A stretch of 64,000 nucleotides of DNA from Crataegus laevigata (GCA_963580275.1 OY756941.1:41308805-41372804); one strand, 5' to 3'; counted from the stretch's first letter, positions 46,877-60,144 are shown. Numbers and translations are program-made. Notes: generated by a model not told the origin, from the sequence alone.

Positions 46877-48387
46877 GGTACGTGTGCCCAACTTTTTGCA
46901 CAGTGTTGTGTTCTTACTATATTACTTTTTTTTCAACTTTCTCGAGCCGTGGCTGAAAAGAATATGTTAGACAATCCAAATTTATATAAAACGGATTCTT
47001 CGTTACCTGGTGCTTGAATTCATTAATGCATTATTATAAAGTAAAAGATTTACATATAACATTGTATTATTAGATCGAAATGTTTTGATGACGATGAATT
47101 CATTATATGTAATCATTCTTCATTTGATGACTATCAGCACAATATATCATGCTTAATGTGAACGTATTGCAGGAAAACGATTGTCCCAATAATTAAGACT
47201 TTAGATATGAATTATGGATGTCCGTCACATTAATGCTTTTCTTTGTCCTCCGTTGATCTTTAGAGAAAGAGGTGGTTCATATAGTCTGATTTTCAACACT
47301 TTTTCCACGAAGCAAATAATGTCAAATATGAAAGCAAATTATTGCTGGATTATATACGAATAAACGCTAATTCGGGAGAATATGTCAAAATCATGAAATA
47401 TAATGCTTATACGTATTTGTAAAAAATGAGAGATCTCTAGAATGTATGAACACGTGTAGGCATCGGGTGGAGAGACCATAAAATCTAGGGTTTATTTCAT
47501 TATATTTTCTCACTTACATGTTTTTCTTGGACGGTGGCAAATACAATCTGCCACATTACATACCACCATATCCCACAAGAAAACCAGCAAGCCCTATTGT
47601 CAGATATTTACACCGTTACTGATTTAATTTAACTATATTATTAAATATTAAATTTTATCACAAAAATAATCAGTATTATTAAAAATAAAACTATAGACTT
47701 ATATATTTTTACACACATATATTATTTCTTATTTTCTCAATTCCCCAATGTCAAATTCACCTATATGTGTCAATCTGTTGTTGTTGTTATTATTATTGTC
47801 CATCATTTTATTTTTTCAAATGACTTACTTGCTACAAATATGCATACAATATGTCTCATATTTAGGTTATATTAAAAAAAATAACATATTATAATTTAAA
47901 CGATCAAGACATCATTTTTTTCTCAACAACAACATAGCATTTTCTCACTAAGTGAGGTCAGTTGTATAAATCTTAAAACTTCATTTCACTTGATTCTGTG
48001 TCACGTCTTTCGTTAGATCTAAGTACTCTAAATCTTTTCTTAAAATTTCTTTCAAAGTCTTCTTTACTCTTATAACATGAGAAGTTATTACGAGGAAAAG
48101 AATGAAGCCGACTGATCGGATGGGAAAATATCTATTTAAAAATGATTAAAGTTATAGCTTTAGTTTGAAAAAAATGTCAACTGCTAAAATGAAATTTTTT
48201 ATTATGACAAGAACACAAGTAGTATGCTAAATGTTTTAATAAAAATGGTGAAAATTTATATATTTGTAAATTATTAACATTTTAACACATATATCTTACT
48301 ATTTGTATAATAATAACACGTAATATACCGCCCGTATACCGATCACTGAAAAATCTCTCACCCACAAGTCTGCTTTTGTTACGAGGT
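46877..48387. other. Intergenic, with antisense RTE fragment
   Basis: No gene is recognised. From about 47930 to 48080 the minus strand resembles an RTE LINE end (DLEYLDLTKDV, then the expected tail before caacaacaac, complement of the TTG tail). The remainder is AT-rich. Confidence 0.45.
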
Positions 48388-49485
48388 TCATGTTATTGTC
48401 GCTGTTGCGTTCACCGCCGTAGAAGCGAAAGCATGGCCGATATTCTTCACAAACGCGCCAACACCCGCGTACTCCTCCAATGCCCTCACGTCCGCCTTAC
48501 ACCGCAGCAGAGGAGGAAAGAAGAGCCAAAACACTGTGGCCGTCACAAACGCGACGGTCAACGGCCCAGACATTAACCTCGGCAGCTGCAGCTTCTTCCG
48601 TTTCCCGACCGCCTTCTTGACGCCGATCTCAGCCACCAAGCACGCCCCGTGGAGGAGGAAGAACCACGTGATCTCCCAAGTGGGCCGCGTCCTGCCCAGG
48701 TAGTAGAATATGAGCTCGTGCATGATTGCGGACACCACAAACGTCCCCATCACGCCTACGAGAGAAGCCCACCTGCGCCCGACCACACGAGTTGCTAGAG
48801 CGAGGACAGGCTCATACACGGTTGGGCGCAGGATGCTGGTGACCATGATGTTCCACCGCCTACCCCAGAAGTCCTGGAGCGAGGACGAGAGGTAAGGCTC
48901 GTCGAATTGGGGCTCCAGCTCCAGCCCCAGAAGCGCTCGAGCCAACGTGGCGGCGATGACTAGGATTATTTCCAAGGCGAAGTATATGTGGAAGCAATAC
49001 ATGATCCATAAGAGCTTTGGATGAATGTGCTCTTTGTAGTCATATAGCTTAACCAACAACGCAAAGAGTAGGCCTTTAACTGCGTAGTTTAATGGGGATT
49101 TTGTTCCCTTTTTGGTTATTTTCGGAGCTGGGTTTTCTTTGTTTTGGGTTTTCGAATACGGGTTTTGCTGGATTTTGATGGGCAAGCAAGCAACCGCCAC
49201 GAAGCGGAGAAGAGATATCGACGGGTCGGAGCAGAGAGGGCCTTTGCCGAAAGCGAAAAGCAAGAGCTTGAAGTTTGCAAGCCAAGAAATGAAGAAAGCG
49301 GTGGTGCCGCCGAGATGGATCGAGGAGAGGAGGAGAGGGACGTATAGGAAGAGGGACACGATTGGAATTATGAGCAAAAGTCTTGGAACTCCCTTTGGCA
49401 CACACTTAGCAATTGCATAGCAGTAGCATAGAGATAGGTAAACTGAGAGCCATACCTTGATGAAGTTTCCAATCTCACCCTCCAT
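48388..49485 (-). CDS. Wax-ester-synthase-like MBOAT O-acyltransferase, copy B
   Basis: An intronless 365-residue gene starting MEGEIGNFIKVWLSVYLSLC at 49485; an in-frame extension upstream is basic and not conserved with copy A. The MBOAT features match copy A: PYLSSSLQDFWGRRWN, RPTVYEPVLA, and VSAIMHELIFYYLGRTRPTW with catalytic His at about residue 256. Hydrophobic helices throughout suggest an ER membrane protein. It is related to 37397-38506, and the two form a local duplicate pair separated by about 10 kb, most of which is mobile DNA. It is more GC-rich than its flanks. The acyl acceptor (fatty alcohol, sterol or other) cannot be inferred. Confidence 0.92.
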   Translation of the reverse strand: MEGEIGNFIKVWLSVYLSLCYCYAIAKCVPKGVPRLLLIIPIVSLFLYVPLLLSSIHLGGTTAFFISWLANFKLLLFAFGKGPLCSDPSISLLRFVAVACLPIKIQQNPYSKTQNKENPAPKITKKGTKSPLNYAVKGLLFALLVKLYDYKEHIHPKLLWIMYCFHIYFALEIILVIAATLARALLGLELEPQFDEPYLSSSLQDFWGRRWNIMVTSILRPTVYEPVLALATRVVGRRWASLVGVMGTFVVSAIMHELIFYYLGRTRPTWEITWFFLLHGACLVAEIGVKKAVGKRKKLQLPRLMSGPLTVAFVTATVFWLFFPPLLRCKADVRALEEYAGVGAFVKNIGHAFASTAVNATATIT

Positions 49486-50093
49486 CTTCTTCCCGAAGAA
49501 CTGTTGCTTCTTTGAATTCTTTTTCTTATGCGAGCGATATCGGAGCAGAGGTTCGAATACAAAGCCTCGAGAGCAAATATGAACGCTCTTAATCACTTCA
49601 AGAAGCTACGGCTCTCATGACTGTTGTTGCGTACTTGTGTGACATGAATGAATCTGTGGCTAGCGGCAAATGCAATCAGACGGAGATTATACTTTGGACT
49701 TGTGAAGCTGAAGAGGGAGGTTGGCACGACGTTCGTTTGTCTGGCTATTATTTATAGCTAAAGGGCGGGCCGGTATAGTTGTTCAGAAAAGACTTAATTC
49801 ACTCGCCGACAAAACGACATTTTCATAAAATAAAATAAAAAGGAAAATACCAAATCCATCCTCGGCCAGATACGGAAAAACTCGGGATGTGATTGTACCG
49901 GTGTCCCAACGCACTCATCCACTTCTAGATAGAAAAGTTAGATGGTGCCAGTGCCACAGGAGTGATGGGCTTAAAACTACAATCACAATAGCATTTCCGG
50001 TCTAGGGAAAGTTAGGCAATTCGGTGGAAGGGGTCCACGGACTATAAGCATTCAATGGAATAAGGCATTTTGTTTTGGTCAATGTCTTTGGCT

Positions 50094-50130
<37 letters not shown>

Positions 50131-51236
50131 GCTGTAAAAAATTAACAACAAATGACTACGAATCGAAACTAATTCGTTAATTAATTCGTTAACAGTTCGT
50201 GTCGGGCTAATAGGTCATGCAAGCCATTGTCATGCGTATGTCTAAATCTTATCGGTACTTAACAAATAATTCAATAACGACTTGACTCGTTAACAGATTC
50301 TTAAGCAGTTGATCCAAAGTATATTAATTTTTGCACCATTTTGTATCGTTTTAACGAGTCGTGCAAGAAATTGATAATCATAACAACAAGGACTAGAAAA
50401 GTGTTTTTTTTTTTTTTTCAAGTGAATAAATAAAGGGACGAAATTTTCCAAATTTGTCACCTGCGACCGCCTTCCAAGTTTGAATCTATGGCAGATACTG
50501 TGACTATTTCCTTTGGCGTTTCAAGTAAGAGTCAAAACCTGACCAACTCCAGAGTTCAATTTGCCTGTCAACACTGAGGGATCAGCATCTGCTTCCACAG
50601 GAATAACGTTGCAACGAACAATTGAATAATTGAAAAGTACCCACTAGCAATTTTCAAAACCTACCACCTACTTCTAGCCGCAATTATTCCGAAATGTCCG
50701 CAAAATTATGGTAAATAGCCGACTACATAAAGACTAAAAATCCGTTTAAAAGTGTTTTTAAAATAACTAAAAACACTTTTGATAAGTATTTTTGAATTGC
50801 AAGAGCACTAAAAATGCATTTTGAATGAAGCATCAATAATGTGCAAAGCACAAAACACTTCAACTGCTTTTTCAAGATTCACTTACATTTTACTAAAGAT
50901 TTATTTTTAAAATATTTTCAACAAAAAACACTTTTTAAGTAATTTAAAAGCACTTCCAAACACATCCTAATGCAATTCATTATCAAACAGTTCGTTACAT
51001 TCCTTTCGGCACTTTACACCTCGATTACAAGACACAATTTTAAACGTGAAGCTATCTACTCTAACATCGATTGCTTTACTGTCAAAATTTGGCCAAAACT
51101 ACAAAACGTCGAATCCACAGAACCATACCATTACGAATTTCATGTTGCTGCTGCTGCTGCTGCTGCTCGTACATCTGCACATACAAAACTTCAGATCCCC
51201 AGAACTATAACACCAAAGTCCTCAAACTGTCCCATG
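49486..51236. other. Intergenic: MBOAT-B promoter and USP39 3' flank
   Basis: Includes the MBOAT-B upstream region, an (AG)n microsatellite at 50097-50127, and a GCT repeat of about seven units near 51146-51168 just beyond the USP39 stop codon. No gene is seen. Confidence 0.4.
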
Positions 51237-54200
51237 TTACTGCTGCTGCTCGTATATCTGCATATATGTCTCTGACAGCGCAACCATTTGAGGAAGGGTT
51301 TCGGAGACATGAAGGTCCTGCATCTCGTACCTGAAAACAACAGAAGTTGGCCCGTGCATTTGAATTTTCTTTAAATTTACATTAGGCCAATAAACACGGA
51401 ATAAAGTTTACCATAGCTCTTCGGATTTTCTTTGTACAAACACCCTGTAGGAACCTTCACCAGGTTTTCCGTCATGGACAATGTTGGCAATGAGATCATA
51501 CTTTGAGCGCAGCCTCTCATTCGCTTTGGTGGTTGACAACGGGATGTAATCTTTCAATTCGAGGTTCTTCACAGGAAAGTTCACTGCAAAATGATTATTC
51601 CGATACAAAATATGAGCATTACTGATTGATTAGTCCAGTACAAAATATTTCCATAGACATATATTCTCACCTAGTGTGGGATTCTTCTCCACAAAGAAAT
51701 TGTTCTTTGTAAAACGTTGCATGTGGAGAATAAGATACTGAGGTAATCGGGTGACTCGATACCTCATCCTTGATATGCGAGGTCGGACCACTTCAGTGAC
51801 AGTCTCCCCATCAAATTTCTTCAAAATGTTGAAGAGTGGGACCTAAACCATACCAGACAGAACTGAGAAATAAATACATTTTGAAAGCAAAACTCAAAAT
51901 AACATAGGTGTGCTATAATCGTTTAAACAGAGCATGATGTATGATGTAAGACTGATGAGACATACATGACGGGCATCTTCCAGGGCTTGATTCAATATTC
52001 AAGGAAAACGGAAAACCAAAATGCTTAGAAGAAAGACCAGTTGCTGTGTCCCGAATTTGCAATCAAATCTTAACTATATGGTATTGAACAGGAGCAGAAA
52101 GAAAGACTAAACCACTTAATTCAAGGCAATCAACTATCTTCCATTCAGACCAACAAAATTGACGAATAGCCCAACTACCCATCTTAAAGGCCAGCAAAGT
52201 TGTAAATACCTAAGATTATAATTACAGAATCTGACTCAGAGCAATCTTAGATAACTAGTGTACAAGTTGGGCAATAGCACCACTACAGTCAACGTACGTA
52301 ACTCGAGTAAATTCAGAAATGTTTTATGTAGCCATGGGAATCCCCTGACAAGCTAGGAAAAAAGTTACTCAGGCACTGAAATTATTAGAAATACATTCAA
52401 ACCTTTAAAAAGGCAACTGAAGAATGACCTCACACTCGCTAGAAGAAGCAGTACATGTATAGAGACTACAAAGGTCGTCATATGCACAAAATAGTGTTCC
52501 CAGTACCTGGGGTATTATATTTTTTTCCATCACATCTTTGAAAAGAGGTGGTGGGGGCAAATCCAATCCAAGCATCAAGAAAGGCATTTTGTAAGTTTCC
52601 TTGACAATGCCCTTATTTTCAGTTACAGCACCTGAATTCTGGTCATCACCATTTTCTATCTTCTCAATACCTTTATTAGGAATCTCCTTCATAACCTCCA
52701 GTTCCCCCTATTCACAGAAATAATACATATTATACTCTAAAGAAAAGTGCAGGTTAAATTGAAGCAACAACAATACAACAACAAAGGAAAATAAGAATAA
52801 GAAAGAAAACCTGAAAGCACTCATATATGATGCTGCTATTTTTCTTTGAAGTTCTAAGATCCGCATGCAGCGTATTAAGGAGCCATGACATGAATTCGAC
52901 TGGGTCAGACTGTGCTCCAATTCGAAACCTTTTCTTACTGGCTTTCATAACTGCCTGTAGGAACTCGTGTGGGCTGACCTGTAGACATTACAGATATAAA
53001 ACATATGAAAATGTTTAATAACAATACCTAGTGCCATAAATATGAAATCTACAAGAATCAAGATCAAACCTGTCCTTTGAAGTTTCGTGCATGCCATATC
53101 TTTCTTGTTAGCTCCCCAAATCGATGAACAAGCGGAGACTTACAATGTTGATAATTCTTAGGGATAAGGAAAAAGTTTCTTAGAGGAGTGACTCTCATTA
53201 AAGATTGAATCGTGACATTCACAAAATCAGTCTCCTTGATGTTATTGAGCCCCACCTGTTTTTAACAAAATCAAGAAAACACAGGTAACAACATTTAGGA
53301 GCCAAAATAACACCTTGCTAGATATTTTTAAGACGCAAGTTGTAACGAAGTGCACCCATCAGACAGATCCATCCCTAATAGTTCCCACACGCATGAAAAC
53401 ACAGTACTTATGTGGTTCAAAACAATCTAGCCTAACCTTATGGATGAGAGAGAACTGACTGGTGCTTTCTTTATACCATACAAGTATATCAAAACTGTGT
53501 ACAGCTATATCATAGCTCAAATTGTTGGCTAAACACATAATAGATTTATCACAGCTAATTACTTATTTGGCAAGGATTAAAGATCCTTCTTCCCTGAGTT
53601 AGTTAATAGAAAGGAAACACTACAGAATTGACCAAGCGAATTAGGAAGTTGAAACATAACATCAAGCATCAGAATTGACAACAGCAGAAACAGAAACATA
53701 TATGGAATTTTGTGCAAGTAAGAACTAAAATCAATACCATTCCAGGAAGGTAATCAGAACCATCAAGTGCTCTAGACCATTGCTTGTTCTTGTCAATCTG
53801 CTCAACTTGTTCCTCAGTAAACCTACATATAAGACCAAATGAATTCAAAGTTGTTTGTTTAATTATGCATACTTAAAAGGAATTCAAAGTTATTTGTTTA
53901 CTCATGCATACTTAAAAGGATACCCAAGGAAGACTAGAAAAATAAGACAATATAATCATCAAACCTTGGGTTTAGGACGTGTCGAATATCATCCAATGAT
54001 GGGTCACTTATTTCATATCCATCGGGAAGGCAATAAACTTTCTCTGTTCGGAGATTGATATAAACATGGTGCCCAGCTTCAAGGCTATGAGTATATGCAT
54101 GGGACTTCTTCCCTCTGCCTTGGTAATACTTCCCACAAACCAAGCATGCATACACATTCAAATTTGACAGTGACAGAGAGCAGAACTTCTCAAAATCGAA

Positions 54201-54673
54201 ATCCAAAACCTGAACAAAGAATAAGCAAGCAATTGGTATCATTACACTGACTTTTGCATGGATAATATATTACAAGCTGGAATACCATACTGTAACAGCT
54301 CAGAATAGTAATATACCTGGCGATTGACGGTGTCAAGATATGGGCAATCCCTCCTGACCTCGACTTCACGTCCCCGCCTTTGGTAAAGTCCTTGTTCAAG
54401 GTCATCATCATCATCATCCTCTAGTTCTTCAACTTGACCCCCATTTTGTACAACCTTTTGATTATCGCCGCCGTCCCCGTTAAAGCCACTCACAGGTGGC
54501 CTTCTGTGGTTGTCCTCGTCGTCCACATCTCCGTAATTAAAACCCGGAAGTAGAGTGCCTTCAGAGGCAGGTGACGGCGATGAATGCTCATTCAGTTTTT
54601 GCCTCTTCGGATGCAATTCAAACCCTTCCGTGTTCACACTAGCATTACCTTCATGTTCCCTCTTAGAGCTCAT
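51237..54673 (-). CDS. USP39/SAD1-like spliceosomal ubiquitin-hydrolase-fold protein
   Basis: Nine exons: 54673-54317, 54209-53965, 53822-53738, 53255-53070, 52978-52811, 52707-52507, 51842-51671, 51583-51412, 51330-51237. They total 1680 nt (559 residues) with all phases closing. An acidic N-terminal region precedes a ZnF-UBP domain (CPYLDTVNRQ; NVYACLVCGKYYQGRGKKSH; AGHHVYINLRTEKVYCLPD). A USP fold follows: GLNNIKETDFVNVTIQSL, SDPVEFMSWLLNTLH, and the C-terminal YDLIANIVHDGKPGEGSYRV. The usual Cys-box cysteine is replaced (KETDF instead of GNTCY), and the catalytic His position is also not conserved. This matches the known inactivity of this family, a U4/U6.U5 tri-snRNP component needed for pre-mRNA splicing. 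Confidence 0.95.
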
Positions 54674-55376
54674 TCTCTTAACCCAACTGAAATCTCCCCG
54701 TTTCAACACTAACAGAAACAAATTAGGGCAAAATTCAAACTTTGATTTTTCTGAAACCCTAGAAGCATATAACGCAGCCATGAACAGAAAGATATAAAGC
54801 AGTTCAAACGTATAAACCTGTAAAAGGCTAATACACGCCAAAAAAATAGTCGACTAAAAACTCAATAGCAACATTCCGAGCTTTAACACCAACAAAATAG
54901 CATAACGCTCTGTTTGGTTGCCGAGAAAACGCGGGAAAGTGAAAGAAAATCAGAGTGTTGAGTTATGTGCGTTAGGATATTTCTTTGCTTTCTCGTCCGA
55001 TTTGAATTTGAAAATATATCGAAAATTACATGTGATTAGCTAAAATACAGATGAATTAGCTTGGTGAAGATTGTAAAACTATTACCCGGATCAGTGTGCT
55101 GTTTGCAGTCGGAGAAGCGAGAGGGTGAGAGAGAGCCGTTCGATTTTGTTTCGAAGGAAAAATGGAAGGGAAGATTCTCCGTTGAGAGTCTTATAATTTG
55201 GGCCTTCCGGAACCTTCCATGTAATATGGGCTTAATACTTAATAGCTCCAAAGAGACGTTCTAGGCCCCTTTTTTAAATGTGATGGTAAGTCTGGTACGT
55301 GTTTTATTTTTTTCTCTATATCGACGTCGTTGATAAATACGAGTTATAATATAAGTTGATTGATAGCACCGTCAAC
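54674..55376. other. USP39 5' region
   Basis: Upstream of the USP39 start codon: 5' UTR, possibly with an intron, and promoter to about 55250. No separate gene is recognised. Confidence 0.35.
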
Positions 55377-55537
55377 AGGATTCTCTTCGGATTCTTTTCG
55401 TGAGCATCCTGAGAATCGGTGATTTTTTTATATTTATTTTTAAATAAAAATATTTAAAATAATTTTTGATCGCACAATGTACAATAAACGGACACGATTC
55501 ACAAATTCTCATAATCCTCACAAAAAGAATCCAACGA
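55377..55537. mobile_element. Palindromic MITE, copy 2
   Basis: Related to 26837-27020. The right half (aaataatttttgatcgcacaatgtacaataaacggacacgattcac, then ctcacaaaaagaatcc) matches copy 1. The left half is shortened and starts ggattctcttcgg. Confidence 0.55.
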
Positions 55538-56559
55538 GGGTCCGAAATCTTGAAAAAATAACTTAGTCAGAACATGGCCGTTTCTGAGATTTTGGAGGCC
55601 TTGTGCGAAATTTATAAAAGGCCCATCCTTAAGATAGTTTTACAAAAAATTGTAGGACAATGTATTGACGTTAGAAAGCAATCACTTAAATCAAAACAAA
55701 GTTTAGTACTTACTGATTGCAAGTTTTAATTAATAAGTAAAAAGAGCTACAAATGTAGTTCAATCTTAAACAACCAAAGCAATAAAGAAAAACTTCAAAA
55801 ACTCGAACATTAAAGTTTCACTTGAATATATGACATTTGTCATATAATAAAATATTAAAAAATACTGGTTTTTAAGGTGTTATTATTGACACTCAAAATA
55901 TCTCATTGTACTCCAAATTTTTATATTTAAAAAGAAAAAAATTACACTTATAAAAAGTGCACGATGATATTTTAAAGTGCTAACAAAAGTAATTTTTAAA
56001 TATAGAACATTATTACACAACAAAAATAATTTTTAAATGTAAAACTTTTTACATATCAATATTAGATGACAAAAATTTTGAGGCTTCCTTTAAATTTAAA
56101 ATCATGTGCGACTGAACTTTTGCTCCCCTCAACGGCCCCTTTGAGTCAGAACACTTGATGGTCCGAGGCTCACGTTTCAAAACTAAGTCACTCAAAACAC
56201 ATACAATCATGAGAATCAAATCAAGGATTGGAGGATGGCTAGTGCCATAGTGAAAATCAAGCGCTTTTGTGGCCCTTTTCACTCAAGTTTGACTCGAGGC
56301 TCCCCCACCCCTTTTCCCAACTTCTCACATATATTAATCATAATATTGTGTTAGTTGTTTCATGCTACAGCATTAGGCATGCATTCAGCCCAAGGGTTTA
56401 TTAAATATTGTTTGTTATGGAAATATCACGGTCTAATTTACGGATATATTGATAGATATATCAAAAAAAAATTATATATAAGTTAAAATATTGGTATAAA
56501 AATGCAATAGTGTGCATCTTACTAATTAAACTTCTCAAACAACTCTCACCACCAGCATC
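55538..56559. other. Intergenic, probable decayed repeat
   Basis: The opening (gagattttggaggccttgtgcgaaa) resembles the end of a common plant hAT-like repeat, but I could not find its partner end. AT-rich; no gene recognised. Confidence 0.3.
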
Positions 56560-56752
56560 GGAGCATATCAATAACCTCAAGTCAGAAAGACTTGATGCGT
56601 GACACTTAACTGTCAGATGTCACTAGTATGGATTTACGTAAGTATTTACATATCAGGCACCAACGATGACTGCTGATAGCGTGACTCGAACCCTGGTGGG
56701 GCTACACACAAGGAAGGGACCTAACCAATTAAGACATCCCTCGTTGGCTAAC
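56560..56752 (-). mobile_element. SINE-like sequence with Pol III A and B boxes
   Basis: On the minus strand, taattggttagg (56731-56720) resembles an A box and gggttcgagtc (56693-56683) a B box, about 30 bp apart, in a tRNA-like head. Sequence continues AT-rich without folding as a complete tRNA. The limits are approximate. Confidence 0.45.
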
Positions 56753-56962
56753 GATAATTAACCATCATCTGTTTTCCCTTCCCTCTTCTTTTCAAAGGAT
56801 CGATCCTCTCGTCGTTGTATGAAGTCACCAGTCTCAGATTGGATTGAAAAATAAACAAAGGCGGCAGCGGAATATTTTTCACATGTTTACAATGAATTGC
56901 AGATCGTCTGAGCTTGAGAAAACAAAACAATGGACTACAAATCGATAAAACAGATCGAACTT

Positions 56963-57476
56963 TTACGACGATTGCCAGTCTTTTCGGATATCAAAGGTGT
57001 AATTAATCTCCAAGTAGCACTTGTTGTCATCGTCAGCAAACTGCACCACAAAACCAAAGGCGAAAAATGTGAGACGGTGAGTGGAGTTCATGTCAAAGAG
57101 GGCTTTCAGTACCGGGAGCACAATCCTAACAGGCTAACGTATTTCAGTCCTGTACATGGTGGTTGTGTATGTACCAAATCTACCAGTTCATTCTTTTCGC
57201 AAAAGGGTTCGGTTTTACGAATCCAATTTGAAAGATCTGAGGCTATGGAAACATCAAGCGCCGGTTAAACTTACCTTGCTTCGAGCTGAATAAGATCCCC
57301 TAGCCAATATGCCAGATGGGGTTGTGTCCTCGGGCAACACATGTGTGTAAGGCTCCGACTGTGGACTAAATGTTCCAAGCATTTCTTTCGTGCTATCAAC
57401 TGCGAAGAAAATGATCCTTGAGAATGAAAACATCAAAACTCCCTACGCCTTATCTGTGCTGTTACGTAATATGAAA

Positions 57477-57542
<66 letters not shown>

Positions 57543-58517
57543 CTTTCACAGCAGTTTTCCAGACTGTGTTAGTGTATTTGAGACCTGAAACAATGTTATT
57601 GCTGACCTGAAAAGTGAATTCGAGGCTGTAACGGCTACCTTCTTTCAAAGTAAACCACAACCCTTTGGGATTTCCGTCCACAGGAATCGGAAGAATTGTA
57701 TCAGATCTGCCAGGGGATTTAATTGCCAGGCTCATGATCTTAACTTCTGGTTCTAGAGTTTCTGCACAAAAACAAAGAGAAACAAAGCTGTTCCGTCAGA
57801 GATCATAAAAATCGCATACTGCTAGCTGAATTCAGCAGCATATTTATACACCAAAACAAACATAAACGTGCAAACAAAATCATGTGAAGAAGCTAAAAGC
57901 CGGTTTAACCATTTCGTTTTCAGTTTTACATTTGTTTTTCTAGAACTAAAAGCCGAAATGTTGATCAAACGGGCCTAAAGTTTTGAACTTCTGCTGGAAA
58001 TTGAAAGGGAAAAATTAAAATTTACACTTTCAGGCTCCATTTTTTCATTTGACAAAAACGAATTCGAAATTTCGAAGGAAAAGAAAGATTACCTCCGACA
58101 GAATTAACATCCACACTCCCAAGAAGCTGTTCCTTCCACCTCCTCAAGCTCTCATCGTCCTAAAACCTCAAAATTATCACCACAGACAAACAACAACAAC
58201 ATTAGACAGATACAAAAACCCGAATGCCACATTCTTCCAACTAGAGATAACAAACCAAAAACACAAACCGCATCCTTCTCAATTTGTTCTTTGAGAGTGA
58301 ACTGAGGCCCCAACTCAATCTTCTTTACTTCGTCATCGTCGTCTTCGTCCTCAGTCTGACAGAGGGAACCCTCACTTGGTGATCTAACCATCCCTGTGGA
58401 TAGTTGATCCGCACTTGCCTCACCGGGTTTCGCCGTCTTGTCGGAAACCTTGGCGGCGTTATCATCATCCAACCCCATGTTTTTGGAGCTCGAAACAAGT
58501 CCAACGGCCAGAGACAT
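56963..58517 (-). CDS. Rho GDP-dissociation inhibitor
   Basis: Five exons: 58517-58269, 58159-58093, 57761-57543, 57399-57275, 57040-56963. They total 738 nt (245 residues), normal for plant RhoGDI, with all phases closing. RhoGDI extracts prenylated Rop/Rac GTPases from membranes and keeps them GDP-bound in the cytosol; in Arabidopsis the SCN1 member focuses root-hair outgrowth. An acidic N-terminal part (SLCQTEDEDDDDEV) precedes LGPQFTLKEQIEKD and SLRRWKEQLLGSVDV. The immunoglobulin-like domain follows: NPKGLWFTLKEGSRYSLEFT, VSGLKYTNTVWKTAVKVD, FSPQSEPYTHVLPEDTTPSG, and YLEINYTFDIRKDW at the end. Intron 3 contains a long CT microsatellite directly after the donor site. The upstream region holds a palindromic MITE. 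Confidence 0.95.
57477..57539. repeat. (GT)n(GA)n microsatellite in RhoGDI intron 3
   Basis: About six GT units followed by about 26 GA units. On the gene's strand it is a CT run starting about four bases after the 5' splice site. Confidence 0.92.
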
Positions 58518-58971
58518 CAACAGGTCACCAACCCCAACAAAAAGATCAAAGGGCACAGAGAATGTAGACCCAATGACCAAAGTATTACAAGCACAAAGTG
58601 AAAAAAAAAAACAGAACAAAATAAACAAGAAGAACAAGACAAAACACCCAGTTGGAGAATCTCTGTGGGAAAATAACATGAAATTTGGGAGATAGAAACC
58701 CAATAAAATATGAGGGAGTTTCAGTAAAACCCAGAAAAGTAAACAGAAAATTAAGAAAAACCCAAAAAGGATAAACCTTGCAGCAAGAAAAAAATGTTGG
58801 CGGGGTGGGAGAGAAGGGAGTGTTTGGGAGGAGTTTTGAAGCCGAGAGGAAATGGTCGTGTGGTGATCCGAAACTTTTAGAGAGAGATAGAGGGAGAGGA
58901 GGGTGAAGAGATCGTGAGGGTCACTTATTTGTTGCAGCACTAGCTTCCACGAAGACCAGGACTCGAGAAAA

Positions 58972-59165
58972 TTGGATCCTTCCGAGGCAAAACCTCCGGA
59001 TTCTGTTGAACAAACAACACGGGCCGTTAGATTTTGATCCAATGACTACAAACACATGACTCCTCTAAAATTATAATGATTATAACTATTGGATCAAAAT
59101 CCAACGACTCGTGTTGTGTATTCAGCAAAATTCCAAGGCCTTGCCTCGAAGGGAATCAAATTCCG
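58972..59165. mobile_element. Fold-back MITE in the RhoGDI upstream region
   Basis: The left arm (ggatccttccgaggcaaa to ttagattttgatccaat, 58972-59045) is the imperfect inverse complement of the right arm (attggatcaaaatccaacgac to ttgcctcgaagggaatca, 59088-59165), with a 40-bp AT-rich loop. It ends about 450 bp upstream of the RhoGDI start codon. Confidence 0.65.
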
Positions 59166-60144
59166 GACTGGAGGATGGATTTTCAATTTTTGAAACACAG
59201 AAACAAACACATCGGATGAGACATGATTAAGCCTGAGGATTGGGTGGACCAAAGATAGCAACTTTTGACCCCTTGTTATTTTCCGCTTTTTATCTTTACT
59301 TTTTACTTTTATATTTTATTTGTGTAATCATATTAGTTAGAGCGGATACCATAATTATATTAGTTGAAGCATATGTGATTTCTTTATATACCCGAATATT
59401 CGCTACGTTTAGGTTAGATCATGTTCTCTCATCTCACCTAGTACCTTTCAAAATTGTAGCTCCTAGTAAAACATGAAAATAAAAGGGATAAAAAGACCGA
59501 TAAAACTGTCCCAACAACTAGCCTAATTCCTATATATGAATGATCGGCGGAGTTTGAAACCACTACAAGATGGAATAATTCTATTTGTTAATTGATACGT
59601 CAGAGTCGTGACTAATAATGTGGCACCATAAAGCTCCACAATGCTATATAAAATTCATAGGCAGATCATTTTCCAGATAACATATATGTGCATGAGCAGC
59701 ATGACATGTTTTTTCTAATAATTTGGGAGATTAGCTTTTATGACTGATTAAAATTTCTTGGTAGGGGATTGATTGAAATTGAAACTACTAAATAATTAAA
59801 GGATCCAAAGCGGAGGAATCAAAGCAATGATTGGATTATGATTGCTCCCTAGTGTAGGAATTGGTCGTTCATTTACCTTTATACAAGCCCAATTCTCAGA
59901 AAAACTAAGGTTGGAAAATGCATCTCCAACGATTTACGTTAACTTTTTCACGTAATAGTGCATAATTGAATGGTATTTTCGTGATTCTAAATTTGAATCC
60001 ACGAGTTGTTCATTCAAGGGCCTGATCACAAGTTCGGCATTGCCGCAAATTAAACACGTTTTTGGACTTGAGATGCAAAAAATAGTGGTCACATTCTAAA
60101 GCATGTTGGCAGTGATCTCAAACCTGAAACAAAATCATCACTCA
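59166..60144. other. Intergenic, no gene recognised
   Basis: AT-rich spacer between the RhoGDI promoter side and the next gene's 3' end. No supported features. Confidence 0.4.

Noticed and set aside
56680..56752. tRNA gene on the minus strand
   Set aside because: A and B boxes are present but the acceptor stem and anticodon arm do not form; it fits a SINE head better.
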